This document shows positions 16,599-24,650 of a DNA stretch of 64,000 nucleotides, one piece after another (positions within the stretch are counted from its first letter, which is position 1; each line of letters starts with the position of its first letter). Source of the DNA: Phreatobacter aquaticus (GTDB lineage Bacteria; Pseudomonadota; Alphaproteobacteria; Rhizobiales; Phreatobacteraceae); NCBI RefSeq assembly GCF_005160265.1, contig NZ_CP039865.1, positions 4,689,001 to 4,753,000 on the forward strand, in the 5' to 3' direction. The notes beneath the pieces were generated by a model. It did no database searches and was not told the origin of the DNA. It was given only the letters and a program-made list of their open reading frames with translations. A program made the position numbers and the translations under genes.

Positions 16599-17764
16599 TG
16601 GGTGTCGCGCTCTCGGCAGCATCCACCCTCCCCGCCGACGCCACCGCCGGCACGCTGGTCGGCCGCGTCGAACGTCCAGGCATCGGCCCATCGGTCGTCG
16701 CCATCCGCAAGGACGGCGTGTTCGATGTCACCAAGGCCTTCCCGACGACGGCGGACCTGTTCGACCGGCCCGACCCGGCGGCGGCGCTCGCGGCTGTTGC
16801 CGGTGAGCGGATCGGCGACATCGCCACGATCCTCGCCAACTCCGTCGCAGCCGTCCGCGATGCGACGAAGCCCTCTCTCCTGTCACCCATCGACGTGCAG
16901 GCGGTGAAGGCCGCCGGCGTCACCTTCGCCATCTCCATGGTCGAGCGGGTGATCGAGGAACAGGCCAAGGGTGTCCCGGAACGCGCCAGCGCCATCCGCG
17001 CCGAGATCGGCGACATCATCGGCGGTGAGCTGAAGGGCCTGAAGCCCGGTTCGCCGGAGGCCGCGGCGCTCAAGAAGCACCTGCAGGAGCGCGGTCTCTG
17101 GTCGCAATATCTGGAAGTCGGCATTGGGCCGGATGCCGAGATCTTCACCAAGGCACCGGTGCTGTCCTCCGTCGGAACCGGTGCCGATGTCGGCCTGCAT
17201 CCGATCTCGACCTGGAACAATCCAGAACCGGAAGTGGTGCTGGTCATCGCTTCCTCGGGCCGGATCGTCGGCGCCACCCTCGGCAATGACGTCAACCTGC
17301 GCGATGTCGAGGGGCGCTCGGCGCTGCTGCTCGGCAAGGCCAAGGACAACAATGCCTCGGCCTCCCTCGGCCCGTTCGTCCGCCTGTTCGATTCAAGCTT
17401 CGGCATCGACAAGGTGCGGGCGATGAAGGTGTCGCTCAAGGTCACCGGCGAGGACGGCTTCGTGATGGAAGGCCATTCCGACATGGCCGCCATCTCGCGC
17501 GACGTCGAGGATCTGGCATCCCAGGCCATCGGCAAGCACCATCAATATCCCGATGGCCTCGTGCTCTATTGCGGCACGCTGTTTGCGCCGATCCAGGATC
17601 GCGGCGCGCCCGGCAAGGGCTTCACCCACAAGCTGGGCGATGTCGTCACCATTGCCAGCGCAGAACTTGGAAGCCTCACCAACCGCGTGAGGCTCTCGAC
17701 CGAATGTCCACCCTGGACCTTCGGCATCCGCGATCTGATGAAAAGTCTCGCGAAGCGGGCCTGA
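16598..17764 (+). CDS. Fumarylacetoacetate hydrolase (FAH) family protein
   Basis: 388 residues, longer than simple FAH enzymes because of an N-terminal domain of about 150 residues (LVGRVERPGIGPSVVAIRKDGVFDVT...). The C-terminal FAH domain carries the metal-binding ExE (NPEPEVVLVI) followed by GNDVNLRDVEG. This long type is found beside SDR and ALDH genes in sugar-acid pathways and acts as a dioxo-acid hydrolase or dehydratase. The ATG at 16598 overlaps the SDR stop. It is the last gene of the operon. Confidence 0.85.
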   Translation: MGVALSAASTLPADATAGTLVGRVERPGIGPSVVAIRKDGVFDVTKAFPTTADLFDRPDPAAALAAVAGERIGDIATILANSVAAVRDATKPSLLSPIDVQAVKAAGVTFAISMVERVIEEQAKGVPERASAIRAEIGDIIGGELKGLKPGSPEAAALKKHLQERGLWSQYLEVGIGPDAEIFTKAPVLSSVGTGADVGLHPISTWNNPEPEVVLVIASSGRIVGATLGNDVNLRDVEGRSALLLGKAKDNNASASLGPFVRLFDSSFGIDKVRAMKVSLKVTGEDGFVMEGHSDMAAISRDVEDLASQAIGKHHQYPDGLVLYCGTLFAPIQDRGAPGKGFTHKLGDVVTIASAELGSLTNRVRLSTECPPWTFGIRDLMKSLAKRA

Positions 17765-17767
17765 TCG

Positions 17768-18049
17768 TCAGGCGAGCGCCAGCAGGGGCACGAGTTCAGC
17801 GTGCTCCTGCGTCTGGCGATGCGCGAATGTCGTGACCGCCAGGACGACCGCCGCCACCGCCCGAAAGGCTGTCCGTGCGGCCTTGGTCGCCTGATGATCG
17901 GCCATCAGCCGGTTGATGGCATTGGCCTCAAGACCATATTCACGCGCCAGGAACGCTGCGATCTCGATGCGGCGGCGACCATTGCGCTCGCATTCCTCGA
18001 TGACGTCCATCATGAGGTCCGGCCGTTCAGTCGTCAGGGCATCGGGCAT
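17768..18049 (-). CDS. Small hypothetical protein
   Basis: 93 residues. The N-terminal half looks like a short helical domain (MMDVIEECERNGRRRIEIAAFLAREYGLEANAINRLMADH). A hydrophobic Ala/Val segment follows (TAFRAVAAVVLAVTTFA) that could be an amphipathic or membrane helix. The ATG at 18049 (MPDALTTE) is chosen; the longer frame to 18172 has no family-like N-terminus. It is convergent with the FAH gene, three bases apart. No function is known to me. Confidence 0.55.
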   Translation of the reverse strand: MPDALTTERPDLMMDVIEECERNGRRRIEIAAFLAREYGLEANAINRLMADHQATKAARTAFRAVAAVVLAVTTFAHRQTQEHAELVPLLALA

Positions 18050-18269
18050 GGCGGGGCAATGGCTCCGTGGGCGTGCGGGGGCACGCAATCTGTCAGCTGA
18101 ATGTAAGCAAACAGGCGAGCCCGTCATCAGGCCGATTACGTAAGACGGCGATGACCGATTGTCGCAGGGCACCGGCGGGCCTCTGTCGCCGCTTTGCCGT
18201 CATCCCGTGATCAGCCCGTCACGGCGCAGCGCTACCCGAAGGACGTTCCCAATCCTTCAGGAGAAAGCC

Positions 18270-18521
18270 ATGAGCTTTGAAGCCGGAGATGTCGTGATGC
18301 TGAAATCGGGAGGCCAGCCGATGACGATTGCCTCCATCGACGCCGACGAGGCGCTGTGCCTGTGGATGGGCGAGGAGGGCGACCTGTTCCGCGAACGCCT
18401 GCCTTCGCTGGCGCTGATTGCCATCATAGACGACGAAGAAGGCCCGGAAGAGGCTGAGGAAGACGAAGACGGCGAAGAGGACGAAGACGAGCACCACGAG
18501 CAGCAGCGCTCGCACGGCTGA
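18270..18521 (+). CDS. DUF2158 (YodC-like) small protein with acidic tail
   Basis: 83 residues. Residues 1-55 match the small DUF2158/YodC SH3-like fold: FEAGDVVMLKSGGQPMTI, then LCLWMGEEGDLFRERL. The last 30 residues are almost all Asp/Glu (EEGPEEAEEDEDGEEDEDE) and end in HHEQQRSHG, an extension not usual for YodC. AGGAG sits 8 bases before the ATG. Acidic tails of this kind often mimic nucleic acid or mask a basic partner; that reading is inference. Confidence 0.85.
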   Translation: MSFEAGDVVMLKSGGQPMTIASIDADEALCLWMGEEGDLFRERLPSLALIAIIDDEEGPEEAEEDEDGEEDEDEHHEQQRSHG

Positions 18522-18546
18522 TTGTGCCACGGGCAGGCCGATGGCC

Positions 18547-18792
18547 TCAATCGGCCGTCGGCAGCCGGCGCATGGTGAATTCGATCTGGCCGTCGTCCAG
18601 CTGCCGCCAGTGCTCGACCTCGGTCATGTAGGCGGCTTTCGGAAAGCGATCGAGGAATTCCCTGGCCTTCGCCCGCGCCGCATCAAGCGGCAGGGTAAAG
18701 GTCTCCCGCCTGTAGCCGTCGCCGCCGCGTTCATTGGCGGCGCCGGAGGCGCGGCGGAAGGTGTCGAAGGGCGTGCGGCGGTCCGATCGCAT
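18547..18792 (-). CDS. Small hypothetical protein
   Basis: 81 residues, predominantly charged, with an Arg-rich N-terminus (MRSDRRTPFDTFRRASG) and a mixed alpha/beta C-terminal half (FLDRFPKAAYMTEVEHWRQLDDGQIEFTMRRLP). No signal peptide or membrane helix. It lies directly downstream of the FeeM-like gene on the same strand and may be transcribed with it. No family recognised. Confidence 0.6.
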   Translation of the reverse strand: MRSDRRTPFDTFRRASGAANERGGDGYRRETFTLPLDAARAKAREFLDRFPKAAYMTEVEHWRQLDDGQIEFTMRRLPTAD

Positions 18793-18815
18793 GCACTGTC
18801 CCTCCGTCCGGCAGG

Positions 18816-19574
18816 TCAGGCCGCTGCCGACACCTGCCCGGATGCAGGCGACGGGGCGACGATCGACCGCGACGCCTCGATACGCGCGGGGATCGCATGG
18901 GCCGGTTGATGCCGGTCGAACAGGAAACCACGCTCGACCGCGCTCGACACCATGAAAGGATAGCGCGCCACGATCTTCTCGTGAACCGAGGGATAGTGAA
19001 TTCCGAGCAGATTGATCGGCTTTTTCAGACCGGGGTAGTGGCGGGGCTCGCCCATGGCCTGCATGGAGAACAGCCTGCGGTAGAACGCGCGGTGCTCCGT
19101 GCGCACGGTGGCAAGGCCGAGGTCGGCGCGGAAATATTCCGACGCCATGAAGCCGAGTCGCACGGTGGCATAGGCGAGATAGGGATAGGCGCGCGAAGCC
19201 TCGTGATCGACCACCAGGCGGGTCGGGTCGATGATCGTCTCGCCTGCCTCGATGCGCGGCGCCAGCACGTCGCCGAACACGTCCATGCCCGGCGAGATCG
19301 GGTTGGCCTTGTTGGCGGCATGGATGCGGATCGAACTGACAAGCTTGTTGTCGAGATAGATGCCGAAGATCCAGACATTCGGCGCGGCATCGAAGCGATC
19401 GCGGAACAGCCCGCTCTTGTTCGGCTTGATCGCACCTTCACGCAGATAGCATTCGTGGCGGAGCCGATAGATCGCCTGCTTGTCTTCTTTGGTCTCCGCC
19501 AGCCGGTATTCGATCCGCCCGAGCAGCTCCATCACCTGATTTGAAAACGAAATCGGGCTGTTAACCGTATTCAT
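18816..19574 (-). CDS. FeeM-like N-acyl amino acid synthase / GNAT-family protein
   Basis: 252 residues. The N-terminal 200 residues resemble the acyl-homoserine-lactone-synthase-like GNAT fold of FeeM-type N-acyl amino acid synthases: IEYRLAETKEDKQAIYRLRHECYLREGAI, IFGIYLDNKLVSSIRIH, and the conserved IIDPTRLVVD. The last 40 residues are a low-complexity Ala/Ser-rich tail. The start MNTVNSPI at 19574 has GAGG 8 bases upstream. Two perfect TTAA-N7-TTAA boxes (19628 and 19661) lie 54-101 bp upstream, which suggests CtrA control. It would make an acylated amine or amino acid from acyl-ACP; the product is unknown. Confidence 0.75.
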   Translation of the reverse strand: MNTVNSPISFSNQVMELLGRIEYRLAETKEDKQAIYRLRHECYLREGAIKPNKSGLFRDRFDAAPNVWIFGIYLDNKLVSSIRIHAANKANPISPGMDVFGDVLAPRIEAGETIIDPTRLVVDHEASRAYPYLAYATVRLGFMASEYFRADLGLATVRTEHRAFYRRLFSMQAMGEPRHYPGLKKPINLLGIHYPSVHEKIVARYPFMVSSAVERGFLFDRHQPAHAIPARIEASRSIVAPSPASGQVSAAA

Positions 19575-19627
19575 CTCGGGAACCTCATGCCGCACGCCAG
19601 TTACCGCTGCTGAACGTGAGGAGAAGT

Positions 19628-19642
19628 TTAACGAGTTTTTAA
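19628..19642. promoter_or_regulatory. CtrA-type box (TTAA-N7-TTAA), proximal
   Basis: TTAACGAGTTTTTAA matches the CtrA full-site consensus TTAA-N7-TTAA exactly. It lies 54 bp upstream of the FeeM-like gene start. Confidence 0.65.
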
Positions 19643-19660
19643 GGATTGGAAAGCGCTTGG

Positions 19661-19675
19661 TTAAAACATCGTTAA
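19661..19675. promoter_or_regulatory. CtrA-type box (TTAA-N7-TTAA), distal
   Basis: TTAAAACATCGTTAA matches TTAA-N7-TTAA exactly. It is 33 bp (three helical turns) from the proximal box, on the same helical face. A looser TTAA-N9-TTAA follows near 19695. Confidence 0.65.
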
Positions 19676-20002
19676 CGCGATCGGAGGAATGCCGTTAATG
19701 TTTCTGCTTAATGCTTAGGCCAAGGCTAGCAGCGCAGCTCGAAGTCTCTGTCTCTGCAACGCACCATGCGTAGTGCGCAGGCATCACATGCCATCGCGTG
19801 CAAAGCTCTACTGACGCAGGGTGATGTCCGGAAGCCCAACGCCGCAGCGTCCGGACGGGGGCGGCACAACCCGCACTCGCGTGCAATCGGCCCAATTCAC
19901 GCTGAACGCGAACAGATCGAGCAGTAGCCCGAAAGCGGGCCTGGATCGCGCGGAGATACAATGTGGGGAACGGGGGCGCACGGCCCCCAAGCGAGGATCG
20001 CC
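19676..20002. other. Intergenic region between the FeeM-like and GGDEF/EAL genes
   Basis: About 325 bp. The part next to the CtrA boxes is AT-rich. A GGGGG/CCCCC inverted repeat at about 19974-19992 may end the GGDEF/EAL transcript but lacks a T tract. No gene was seen. Confidence 0.45.
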
Positions 20003-22321
20003 TCAGGCGACCTTCTTCATCACGGCCTGGTTGTTGCGGCCAAGCAGAGACTGAAGGTCCTTGTCCGGCACGGCCGGGCTGAGGATGAAGCCCTGGATCT
20101 CGGTCACGGCACCCGGCTGGTCGACGATCCGCATCTGGGCATGGGTCTCCACGCCCTCGACGACGACGGTCAGACCAAGTTCGGCGCCAAGCCGGGAAAC
20201 CCCGTGGAGAAGCTTCACGGACCGCTGGTCTGTCTCGATGTTCTTCAGGAACGAACGATCGATCTTGACCTTCTGCAGCGGGAACTTGTGCAGGTAGCTG
20301 AGGCTGGAATAGCCGGTGCCGAAATCGTCGAGCGCGATCCGCACGCCCATGCTGCGCAATTGCTGGAGAACCTTCAGGATGCCATCGGAATCCTTGAGCA
20401 GCAGCGTCTCGGTGATCTCGAGCTCGAGCCGGTCCGGTGCCAGGCCGCTGGCGGCCAGCGCATCCTCCACCAGGGCCACCACGTCGTCGCGCTCGAACTG
20501 GATGGAGGAAAGATTGACGGCCACGCGTACGTCGCCTGGCCAGGCCGCGCAGGCCGTGCACGCCTTGACGATGACCTGGCGACCAAGCTCGATGATCAGG
20601 CCCGTCTCCTCGGCGATCGGAATGAACTCGGCAGGCGAGATCATGCCGCGCGTCGGATGCGGCCAGCGCACCAGCGCCTCGCAGGTGGTGACCGTCAGCG
20701 ACTTGAGGTTCAAGAGCGGCTGGAAATAGACGGCAAGTTCGTTCGACTGGATGGCCTTGCGCAGGTCCATCTCGGTCGCGCGGCGCGCCTGAGCCTGCCG
20801 GTCCATTTCCTCTTCATAGAAATGCAGCATGCCCTTGCCGCCGGCCTTCGCGCGGTTCAGCGCCATGTCGGCGCATTTGATCAACTGGTCGGCCTCCGTG
20901 CCGTCGCGCGGGGCGAGCGCAATACCCACGGACGCGCCGCACGAGATCGAGGTGTCATCGATCTGGATGATGTCCTGCAGAGCCGCGATGATGCGCCCGG
21001 CGAGCGCGGTCACCTCGTTGACGCAACTGGCATCGACCTGCAGCACCACGAACTCGTCGGCGCCGAACCGCGCGACCAGATCGTTCTCGCCGACCGTGAA
21101 CTTGAGCCTGTCGGCCACTTCGATCAGCAGGCTGTCGCCGATCGGCAGGCCGAGCGTGTCATTGACCTGCTTGAAATTGTCGAGATCGACGAACAGCACC
21201 GCGAGCAAGGCATCGGGGGCGACAGCCAGTGCCGATTCCAAGCGCTCGGTGAAGAGGTTGCGGTTCGGAAGGTTGGTCAAGGCATCGTGCTTGGCCATAT
21301 GGTCGATGCGCTCTTCAGACTGGCGCTGTGCCGTCATGTCCTCGACCACGATGACCAGGCCACCATTGCCCATCGGCTGGAACGTCAGCGAGAAATGACG
21401 GTCATGGCTGCCAAGGTCGAACTTCAGGGGCACGCGGTCGTCCGGGCGGCGACGGATGACCTCGACGATGCGGGCATGATCGGCCGCCGACACCACGCCT
21501 GAATCGGCATAGGCCGCCAGGATGGCCTCGCCGCGGACACCGGATTTCAACAGGTTCGTATCGCCAGGCAGGAGCTCGCTCCAGCGCTTGTTGACCACCA
21601 CCAGCCGGCCATGACTGTCGAACATGGCAATGCCATGCGGCATGTTGTTGAGCGCCGTATCGAAGCGGGTCGCCAACACCGAGACGTCGCGCTGGGCGAT
21701 CACGGCATTGAGCAGGATGTCGCGCAGACGGGCGGCGACCGAGCGCACGCCAACGAAGAACGGCAGGAAGAACCCGGCGAGCAGGATGAAATCGATATTA
21801 CCGGTCAGCACCAGGCCGAGAATGACAGGTGTCGCCAGCAGGACGATCTGCATGTCGACGAAGCGCTCATTGGCGAAGTTGCGCCCGGTGACACCGACCA
21901 TATGGGCGAGCACAAGCGCCAGACTGAACAATTGGGCGACGGCGCTGGTCGACAGATAGAAGCTGGCGAAACACCACACGCCCAGCAGGAAGACATAGAT
22001 ATTGGCGCCGATCGTATAGGCTCGCTCCCATTGGCGAGCCGCCTCGAAGGTCTGAACATCGCCGCGATAGTGACGGTAGCTCAGGATGTGGACGGCGCGG
22101 GCGATGCCGACGACCCCGAGCAGCAGAGCGCAGACGGCCAGAACCGGTTCAGGCGAAATCGACGAGGCATAGACGGCAGCGACGAAGGCCACCATCGCTC
22201 CGAGCAGAAACGTACGCAGCTCGGCAAACAACGAGTCGACCATCGAGATGTAGATCTCGACAGGAAAATCGCGCTTCTGGTTGCGCTCTGTGGACATCTG
22301 GGCTTCGGCGTTCAATGGCAT
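20003..22321 (-). CDS. Membrane-bound GGDEF/EAL protein (c-di-GMP turnover)
   Basis: 772 residues: an N-terminal membrane domain with about five helices (residues 38-195), a PAS domain (about 215-320; FDTALNNMPHGIAMFD), GGDEF (about 345-500) and EAL (about 515-765). The GGDEF signature reads RFGADEF near residue 418, so one Gly is Ala. The EAL domain keeps EALVRW (about 545) and DDFGTGYSSL, hence phosphodiesterase activity is likely and cyclase activity doubtful. An alternative start is MSTERN at 22297. A 12-bp palindrome lies 80 bp upstream. It may set c-di-GMP levels in the motile-to-sessile switch. Confidence 0.93.
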   Translation of the reverse strand: MPLNAEAQMSTERNQKRDFPVEIYISMVDSLFAELRTFLLGAMVAFVAAVYASSISPEPVLAVCALLLGVVGIARAVHILSYRHYRGDVQTFEAARQWERAYTIGANIYVFLLGVWCFASFYLSTSAVAQLFSLALVLAHMVGVTGRNFANERFVDMQIVLLATPVILGLVLTGNIDFILLAGFFLPFFVGVRSVAARLRDILLNAVIAQRDVSVLATRFDTALNNMPHGIAMFDSHGRLVVVNKRWSELLPGDTNLLKSGVRGEAILAAYADSGVVSAADHARIVEVIRRRPDDRVPLKFDLGSHDRHFSLTFQPMGNGGLVIVVEDMTAQRQSEERIDHMAKHDALTNLPNRNLFTERLESALAVAPDALLAVLFVDLDNFKQVNDTLGLPIGDSLLIEVADRLKFTVGENDLVARFGADEFVVLQVDASCVNEVTALAGRIIAALQDIIQIDDTSISCGASVGIALAPRDGTEADQLIKCADMALNRAKAGGKGMLHFYEEEMDRQAQARRATEMDLRKAIQSNELAVYFQPLLNLKSLTVTTCEALVRWPHPTRGMISPAEFIPIAEETGLIIELGRQVIVKACTACAAWPGDVRVAVNLSSIQFERDDVVALVEDALAASGLAPDRLELEITETLLLKDSDGILKVLQQLRSMGVRIALDDFGTGYSSLSYLHKFPLQKVKIDRSFLKNIETDQRSVKLLHGVSRLGAELGLTVVVEGVETHAQMRIVDQPGAVTEIQGFILSPAVPDKDLQSLLGRNNQAVMKKVA

Positions 22322-22401
22322 GATACAATCATTGCGACCGAAGAAGATAGGTTACCCAATCTCCCCCTCATCCTGCCACTCAACCAAATAATCGTTTCGT
22401 A

Positions 22402-22413
22402 CCAATTAATTGG
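22402..22413. promoter_or_regulatory. Palindrome upstream of the GGDEF/EAL gene
   Basis: CCAATTAATTGG, a perfect 12-bp palindrome in an AT-rich patch, 80 bp upstream of the gene. Possible operator; no known regulator matches it. Confidence 0.4.
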
Positions 22414-22465
22414 CTGGCATCGACGTGGACTAGCCTAGCGCCGCGCTTACGGGGGAATGACGATT

Positions 22466-23719
22466 TTAGCTGAAATGTCCGGGCATCGCCGCCACAACCA
22501 GTGCGTCTAGGCTCGCGCGATCAGACGGGAATCCGGTTGCAATCCATGCCGCCTTGGCGCGCGCCAGGGCAGCGCCGAGTTCGGGACCCTGGCCCAGTCC
22601 CCGTGCTGCGAAGTCGAGCCCGCTGATCGGAAACCCGGGAGCCTGCCAGCGCTCCGGCAGGCGGACCAGAGCTTGCCACGAGGGGTCTTCCGGCGAGGCT
22701 GCAGATCGGGCGAAAGCCACCAGCGCACGATCACGGAACCCGCGTGGACCTGCGGCATGGAGCTGGACTTTGGCCGCCTGTTCGCCCTGCTTGGGGTCGA
22801 TTGCAGGCCATCCGTGACCAACGCTGTAGAGCCGGCGGAACTCCTCGTTGGACAGTTTGAGGCGCCCACGCAGGCGTTCGGCATCCTCGCGCACGAGCAC
22901 CCCGAGCGCCGCAAGACGGCGCGACGGCTCGGCAGCAAAGCCGAGCGCCTCCTCGATCCTCGCCAGCCTGGCGACCCCGCAGCATAACGGGATACCGCCC
23001 AGAATCGGGCCGAGGATACCGGCATCAGCCATGTCCTGCAGCGTGCTCGCCGCACGTGCCGCAACCAGAAGCTTCAGCATCTCCTGGCGAATCCGCTCGC
23101 CCGAAAGATCGGCAATTCCGGGGCGTTCGGCGATGCAGGCGTCGAGCGCCGGCCGGTCCGGCGGACCTTCGGCATAGGTCGCGTGAAAGCGGAAAAACCG
23201 AAGGATGCGCAAACGGTCCTCGCGGATGCGCTGCACGGGATCGCCGATGAACCGGATTCGCCGGGCCTTGAGATCGTCTCTGCCGCCGAAGAAGTCGACC
23301 AGTGTGCCGTCTGGCGCAAGGCTCATCGCGTTGACGGTGAAGTCACGCCGGGCGGCATCCGCCCGCCAGTCGCGGCCAAACCGGACGACGGCGCGGCGGC
23401 CGTCGGTCTCGATGTCTTCCCTGAGCGTCGTCACTTCATAGCCGCGTCCGTCGGCCACGACGGTGACGGTTCCATGGTCGATGCCGGTCGGGACCACCTT
23501 GAAGCCCGCCGCACTCATCCGCCGCACGACCTCGCCCGGAACTGCCGTCGTCGCAATGTCGATATCGCCTTCCGGCTGACCGATCAGATGGTTGCGCACG
23601 GCACCGCCGATGGGCCGCGCCTCCTCGCCGTCGGCATTCAGCAAGGCGAGAATCTCGGCCGCCGGCCCCTTGGTGAACCAGCCGGGCAGCCCGGCCGGCA
23701 AACCTGGCGGAACGCTCAT
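22466..23719 (-). CDS. cca: CCA tRNA nucleotidyltransferase
   Basis: A 417-residue nucleotidyltransferase of the class II poly(A) polymerase/CCA family that adds or repairs the 3' CCA of tRNA. The head-domain motif GGAVRNHLIG starts near residue 42, followed by the metal-binding DIDIA. Then come RRDFTVNAM and the neck segment IREDRLRILRFFRFHA. The start MSVPPGLPAG at 23719 overlaps the previous gene by 4 bases (ATGA). It is the last gene of a four-gene operon. The frame extends to 24121 only as a shadow of the upstream genes. Confidence 0.95.
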   Translation of the reverse strand: MSVPPGLPAGLPGWFTKGPAAEILALLNADGEEARPIGGAVRNHLIGQPEGDIDIATTAVPGEVVRRMSAAGFKVVPTGIDHGTVTVVADGRGYEVTTLREDIETDGRRAVVRFGRDWRADAARRDFTVNAMSLAPDGTLVDFFGGRDDLKARRIRFIGDPVQRIREDRLRILRFFRFHATYAEGPPDRPALDACIAERPGIADLSGERIRQEMLKLLVAARAASTLQDMADAGILGPILGGIPLCCGVARLARIEEALGFAAEPSRRLAALGVLVREDAERLRGRLKLSNEEFRRLYSVGHGWPAIDPKQGEQAAKVQLHAAGPRGFRDRALVAFARSAASPEDPSWQALVRLPERWQAPGFPISGLDFAARGLGQGPELGAALARAKAAWIATGFPSDRASLDALVVAAMPGHFS

Positions 23720-23997
23720 TGCTGGGGCGCCCGCGACCGGGGCTCCATGCGGGCAGGCTGGAAAACGCCGTTCTCGACCCGCGCCGGGATGTAGATGACG
23801 TTCGGATCCCGCACCTGATAGGCGACGTGATAGAGGAAATAGCCGCCGCCAAGCAGAATGCCGACCAGCCCGAGCCAAACCACCGGCCGCCGCTCCCAAT
23901 GTTCCTTGAGGAACGGGCTCTGCTCCTTCAGGTGCAGCCAGCCGACATAGAGCACGAAGGGCAGGATGAAGAGCAGCAGGTTGATGGCGATGCGCAT
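23716..23997 (-). CDS. DUF6111-type small membrane protein
   Basis: 93 residues with two membrane helices: INLLLFILPFVLYVGWL at about 4-20 and VVWLGLVGILLGGGYFLYHVAYQ at about 39-61. The C-terminal tail RMEPRSRAPQQ is polar. It sits between a CoA-pyrophosphatase-type NUDIX gene and cca, the conserved position for DUF6111 proteins in Rhizobiales. The start overlaps the NUDIX stop by one base and its end overlaps the cca start by four. Function is unknown; it is probably co-translated with its neighbours. Confidence 0.8.
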   Translation of the reverse strand: MRIAINLLLFILPFVLYVGWLHLKEQSPFLKEHWERRPVVWLGLVGILLGGGYFLYHVAYQVRDPNVIYIPARVENGVFQPARMEPRSRAPQQ

Positions 23998-24650
23998 CAG
24001 GCTCCTTCGACGGCAACGGGGTCGGCGAGCCGCTGCCAGAGATCGCGCAGGATGGTCGCCGTGATGCCCCATATATAGCGTTCGCCATAGGGCATCGCAA
24101 AGACAACGCGGTCGCGCCCATTGAGATGGCGCGTCTGGCGCTGGTGGTTGCGCTCGTCCATCAGGAAGGCGAGCGGCACCTCGAAGGCATCCGTCACCTC
24201 GCTGGGATTGATGGTGAGCTCGAAGCCGGGCTCGACCATGCCGACCACCGGGGTGATCAGGTAGCCGGTGCGCGACAGGAACGGCAGCAGATAGCCGAGC
24301 GGCTGGACGAAGCGCCGGTCGAGACCGACCTCTTCCTCCGCCTCGCGGAGCGCGGCGGCAAGCGGCGTTCCATCACCCGGATCGATCTTGCCGCCCGGAA
24401 AGGCGATCTGGCCGGAATGGCTGGGCAGTGCGCTCGACCGCAAGGTCAGCAGCACGGTCGGTTCCGGCCGGGCCACGACCGGGATCAGCACGGCGGCGGG
24501 CTTGGCCGGCGCCCCTTCATTGATCGTGTGATCACCGGCATCGCCTGGCACGCCCAACAGGGCAAACGGGTCATGGATGCGCGTCGGCAGATCAAGCGTC
24601 AGACGCCGGCTGACGGCTTGGGCAAACGCGGCGGCGTCGCGGGGAATCAC
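23997..24650 (-). CDS. NUDIX hydrolase, CoA pyrophosphatase type (GTG start)
   Basis: 217 residues. The NUDIX box runs GGKIDPGDGTPLAAAL then REAEEEVGL, with the metal-binding Glu cluster intact. The upstream SSALPSHSGQIAFP is the extra motif of the NudL/CoA pyrophosphatase group, which trims CoA and its thioesters. GTG 24650 is chosen because it overlaps the DUF1285 stop as GTGA; the longer frame to 24719 lies inside that gene. It is the second gene of the operon. Confidence 0.93.
   Translation of the reverse strand: MIPRDAAAFAQAVSRRLTLDLPTRIHDPFALLGVPGDAGDHTINEGAPAKPAAVLIPVVARPEPTVLLTLRSSALPSHSGQIAFPGGKIDPGDGTPLAAALREAEEEVGLDRRFVQPLGYLLPFLSRTGYLITPVVGMVEPGFELTINPSEVTDAFEVPLAFLMDERNHQRQTRHLNGRDRVVFAMPYGERYIWGITATILRDLWQRLADPVAVEGA

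Noticed and set aside
19695-20561. Minus-strand frame of 288 codons overlapping the GGDEF/EAL gene
   Set aside because: Shadow frame; Arg/Pro-rich translation without domain, and it lies antisense-frame within a strong gene.
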